A stretch of DNA of 64,000 bases from Flavobacterium gilvum (lineage in GTDB: Bacteria; Bacteroidota; Bacteroidia; Flavobacteriales; Flavobacteriaceae): the NCBI RefSeq assembly GCF_001761465.1, contig NZ_CP017479.1, positions 3,162,001 through 3,226,000 of the forward strand. Reading direction: 5' to 3'. The position numbers were made by a program, and so were the translations under genes. The notes beneath the pieces are model-generated. The model did no database searches. It saw nothing but the letters and a program-made list of their open reading frames with translations, and was not told the origin of the DNA. This document shows, piece by piece, positions 61,166-64,000 of the stretch; the first letter of the stretch is position 1, and the number at the start of each line of letters is the position of its first letter.

Positions 61166-63472
61166 TTTTTTTGATACCAATGTAAATTTATTGGTAACAC
61201 CATCCACACTATTTCCTCCAACAAATATTTCAAAATCACCGGCATCTACTTTTGGTTTTAGATTTTCATCCAAATAGCTCAAATCAGATGAATTTAATGT
61301 AAAAGTTACAGTTTGTGTCCCTCCAGCTGGAATACTTACACGTTGAAACGCCCTCAACTGTCTAGGTGCTTGGGTAATATGCTTAGTATGCAAATTCGTA
61401 AAATATAATTGTACTATTTCGTCTCCATCTCTACTGCCTGTATTGGTAATATTTACAGACAATTCTATCTTTTCATCTATTGAAAATTTATCTTTTGCAA
61501 ATTTGATTCCTCCATATTGAAACGTGGTATAAGACAATCCGAAACCGAAAGGATATAAACAGTAATATCTATCTTTAGAAACAATTCCATTGACTTTAGT
61601 TTCTGGATACTCCGCAACACTTCCTTCCCTTCCATAAGGACGAGTAATTTGTGTCAATGGAATCTGCCCTGTATGTCTTGGTATAGTTACGGTAGTCTTA
61701 CCCGATGGGTTCACTTTCCCCGCCAATATTTCGGCAAGAGCATTACCTCCTTCTTCTCCAGCAGGAAACATTTGCAAAACGGCATCCACTTTATCAATCC
61801 AGTTTAACATAGTTACAGGTCGGCTATCATCCAACACAACAATAACAGGTTTGCCCAAACTGCTGATTGTTTTTATAAGTTCTTCTTGAACACCCATCAA
61901 GTTTAAATCGATTCGGTCTTGCGATTCACCACCAGTCACACTATATTGTCCTCCCATCACCAATACGGTTATATCTGATTGTTTTGCAATATTGACAGCC
62001 TCATCAAAACCAGTTTTATCAGTACCGGTAAGTGTACAACCTTTCGCATAACGAATAGTGGCTGTTGAACCAAAAATATTTTTTATTCCATCTACAGGAC
62101 TTACACTAGGCACTCCGGCTGATGAATATCCTCCTAATTGAGCCACATTGGCATTGGGTCCGATAACAGCTATACTCTTAGCTGTCGCTGCGATTGGCAA
62201 TACATTGTTTTTATTTTTCAACAATACAATACTTTCTTCTGCTGCTTTTTTTGCCAATGCTCTAAACTCAGGAGCATTACATAATTTGGTAGCCTGAGTG
62301 GTATCCTCAATATACGGATGTTCGAACAGTCCCATCTCAAATTTTACACGCAGAATTCGTTTTACGCTTTCATCAATTACCGATTGGTCAATATTTCCTT
62401 TTTTAACCTCATCTACTAATTCTACATAAGCTTTGTATCTAGGTAAATCAACATCCAAACCTGCCTTGGCACATATCACAGCTGCCTCTCCCTTTGATTC
62501 CGCTATTTTGTGCATGCCCATGGTATGAACTACTCCACTCCAATCCGACACTGTATAGCCTGTAAACCCCCATTCTTTCCTCAATATATCGGTAAGCAGC
62601 CATTTATTGGCATGGCAGGGTACTCCATCTATAGCGTTGTAGGCAGCCATTAACGATTTTGCATGGGCTTCGGTTACAGCAGCTTTATAAGGAACCAAAT
62701 GAATTTCTCTTAGTTCTCTTTCGCTCAATGAAACATTAGCTGCATCCAACCCATTGGAAGGCACAAAATTTGCAGCAAAGTGTTTTGGCGTGCAGATAAC
62801 TCCATTTTGTTGTACATTCTTGATAAATTCAACAGCAAAACGGGAAGCCAAATAAGGATCTTCCCCATACGTTTCTTCCATTCTCCCATGACGTGGATCC
62901 CTTGCCAAATCAAGTACCGGGCTCAATGCCTGTCTTATACCTCGACTATAAGCTTCTTTTCCGATGGCATCTGTTATTTTTTTCATGAGTGGTAAGTCCC
63001 ATGTACAAGAAAGTGCAATAGACTGAGGGTAAGTAGTAGCACCAAAACCTTTTACTCCATGCAAAGCCTCATCATTTATAAGAGTAGGAATACCTAATCT
63101 TGTTTCTTCAACGGCAACTTTTTGAATTTCATTGACCGTTTTAACTCCTTTCGCAGCATCCATATCGGTTGTAGGACAACTAATATGACCCGTACCGTGG
63201 GATTTCATTTGCTGACGGATATAATCGATGGAGTATACCCCACTGCTTTTGAATATTTCGTCTCCATCTCCCAAACGCAAAGCACACATTTGGTATACTT
63301 TTTCTTCGAGAGTCATTCGGGCAATTAGATCGTTTACTCGCTTCTCAACTGGAAGAGCAGGGTTCTTATAAGGTAAAATTTTACCTTCAGACTTTGTTTG
63401 TGCAGTAACCACTCCGCTAAAAAGCAAAGAAACAATAACTGCTGACAATGCAATTGGTGATGAAAATTTCAT
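61163..63472 (-). CDS. GH3-family secreted beta-glycosidase
   Basis: 769 residues with a signal peptide (MKFSSPIALSAVIVSLLFSG). GH3 N-domain with KHFAAN (230-235) and the catalytic nucleophile Asp310 in GYTVSDWSG; C-domain with GPNANVAQLGGYS and VVVLDDSRPVTMLNW, then a fibronectin-III-like tail (QLYFTNLHTKHITQAPRQLR). Size and order match Bacteroidota beta-glucosidase/xylosidase-like GH3 enzymes. It likely trims oligosaccharides in the periplasm. The preceding gene in the cluster ends 115 bases upstream. Confidence 0.92.
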   Translation of the reverse strand: MKFSSPIALSAVIVSLLFSGVVTAQTKSEGKILPYKNPALPVEKRVNDLIARMTLEEKVYQMCALRLGDGDEIFKSSGVYSIDYIRQQMKSHGTGHISCPTTDMDAAKGVKTVNEIQKVAVEETRLGIPTLINDEALHGVKGFGATTYPQSIALSCTWDLPLMKKITDAIGKEAYSRGIRQALSPVLDLARDPRHGRMEETYGEDPYLASRFAVEFIKNVQQNGVICTPKHFAANFVPSNGLDAANVSLSERELREIHLVPYKAAVTEAHAKSLMAAYNAIDGVPCHANKWLLTDILRKEWGFTGYTVSDWSGVVHTMGMHKIAESKGEAAVICAKAGLDVDLPRYKAYVELVDEVKKGNIDQSVIDESVKRILRVKFEMGLFEHPYIEDTTQATKLCNAPEFRALAKKAAEESIVLLKNKNNVLPIAATAKSIAVIGPNANVAQLGGYSSAGVPSVSPVDGIKNIFGSTATIRYAKGCTLTGTDKTGFDEAVNIAKQSDITVLVMGGQYSVTGGESQDRIDLNLMGVQEELIKTISSLGKPVIVVLDDSRPVTMLNWIDKVDAVLQMFPAGEEGGNALAEILAGKVNPSGKTTVTIPRHTGQIPLTQITRPYGREGSVAEYPETKVNGIVSKDRYYCLYPFGFGLSYTTFQYGGIKFAKDKFSIDEKIELSVNITNTGSRDGDEIVQLYFTNLHTKHITQAPRQLRAFQRVSIPAGGTQTVTFTLNSSDLSYLDENLKPKVDAGDFEIFVGGNSVDGVTNKFTLVSKK

Positions 63473-63587
63473 TTTATTGTTTTTTAGTATTGAATTAATT
63501 ATTAATAGTTTTTACTTCTAATTATTTTACCTCCCCTTCTTTGCAGTCGTCACACTGAAGCTGTGCACTGAAAGGAAATCTTTTTCT

Positions 63588-64000
63588 TTATTTTGACCAT
63601 ACTTTAATCTCTCCATTAACTGGCGTTTCAAAAGGTCCTGGAAATGGATCTTTCTCATTTCTCTTTTTGCCAAGATAATCTTTATTTACTATTAAAGGCG
63701 AGCCATCAGCATTTTCGTAAGCACAACCTGAAACTTTTGCTTTCCCAAGAAATGCTGTGGTAATTACTTTTCGGTTCTCTTTATTTTTCCAGTTTTCTTT
63801 TTCTGATAAAGAAAGATACCAACCGTCTTTTTTCTCTACTATTTTCATATTGGTATCAAAACCAGTATCCAACAAGGGGTTCACTTCTAATTTACAAGCT
63901 AATGTGCCCTTGGTATATACATTCCCTCCTAAAAATGAAACCGCACCCATTTTATCTACTCGATTAAGATTGCCTCCACCTATAAATAAATTATTGTAAA
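63588..64000 (-). CDS. C-terminal part of a secreted glycan-active protein (5' truncated)
   Basis: The minus frame is open to the window end, so the ATG at 63950 is internal. The visible 136 residues start YNNLFIGGGNLNRVDKMG, continue with beta-strand-like repeats, then a loop TGFDTNMKIVEKKDGWYLS and end GPFETPVNGEIKVWSK. NNLFIGGGN looks like a turn of a right-handed beta-helix, as in several glycan lyases and hydrolases. I cannot name the family from this piece. It precedes the GH3 gene and probably belongs to the same cluster. Confidence 0.6.
   Translation of the reverse strand, partial: YNNLFIGGGNLNRVDKMGAVSFLGGNVYTKGTLACKLEVNPLLDTGFDTNMKIVEKKDGWYLSLSEKENWKNKENRKVITTAFLGKAKVSGCAYENADGSPLIVNKDYLGKKRNEKDPFPGPFETPVNGEIKVWSK

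Noticed and set aside
49142..63472. Reading the cluster as a chondroitin/heparin locus
   Set aside because: No GH88 or hexosaminidase is seen, and GH92 and GH3 do not fit a glycosaminoglycan; the substrate is left open.

Overview
The window is AT-rich, with dense minus-strand operons, and looks like a Flavobacterium-type member of the Bacteroidota. The signs are a type IX secretion (T9SS) surface adhesin followed by PorP/SprF and OmpA genes, periplasmic two-component propeller kinases, Bacteroidota-type signal peptides, and a polysaccharide-utilisation cluster. No tRNA, rRNA or CRISPR was seen. The species call is inference; both ends of the window cut genes.

Layout: (1) 1-1312, the 3' part of an OLD-like ATPase with a TOPRIM-like tail, followed by inverted repeats. 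(2) 10295-1674 (minus), seven genes in which every stop overlaps the next start: an HMG-CoA reductase fused to an APH-type kinase, a CDP-archaeol-synthase-like membrane protein, an ATP-grasp/phosphohistidine dikinase without a PEP barrel, a UbiA-like membrane protein, a zinc-ribbon methyltransferase, a PlsC-like acyltransferase and a fatty-acid desaturase. This looks like a dedicated lipid/isoprenoid pathway and is the best candidate here for an undescribed system. (3) 22622-10805 (minus), a SprB-like 2962-residue adhesin with sixteen exact 96-residue repeats, then PorP/SprF and an OmpA/PD40/TPR lipid-envelope protein; upstream lies a decayed adhesin-like N terminus and about 1.3 kb of very AT-rich DNA.

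(4) 24603-26081 (plus), a YitT-family membrane protein and an HD hydrolase. (5) 38396-26099 (minus), four sensor histidine kinases with near-identical catalytic cores but different sensor halves, followed by a single-domain response regulator and a receiver-adenylate cyclase. This suggests several inputs feeding a shared output that includes cAMP. (6) 39470-42095, an IS21-family element with 24-bp-spaced end repeats. It appears to have landed on the start codon of a small gene, and the uninterrupted reading frame can be reconstructed. (7) 48326-42394 (minus), four secreted surface proteins with tail-fibre-like and autotransporter-like repeats, one with a relic tail.

(8) 64000-49142 (minus), a saccharolytic cluster: an end-truncated secreted protein, GH3, a PL8-type lyase, a DUF2264 protein, an SGNH hydrolase, GH92, an S1 sulfatase, a cytosolic SDR and a DUF4861 protein. 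All are exported except the SDR. The set fits a sulfated or uronic-acid-containing, mannose/glucose-bearing glycan. No SusC/SusD pair or regulator is visible; these may lie beyond base 64000. Two dispersed inverted-repeat elements sit between genes of this cluster.
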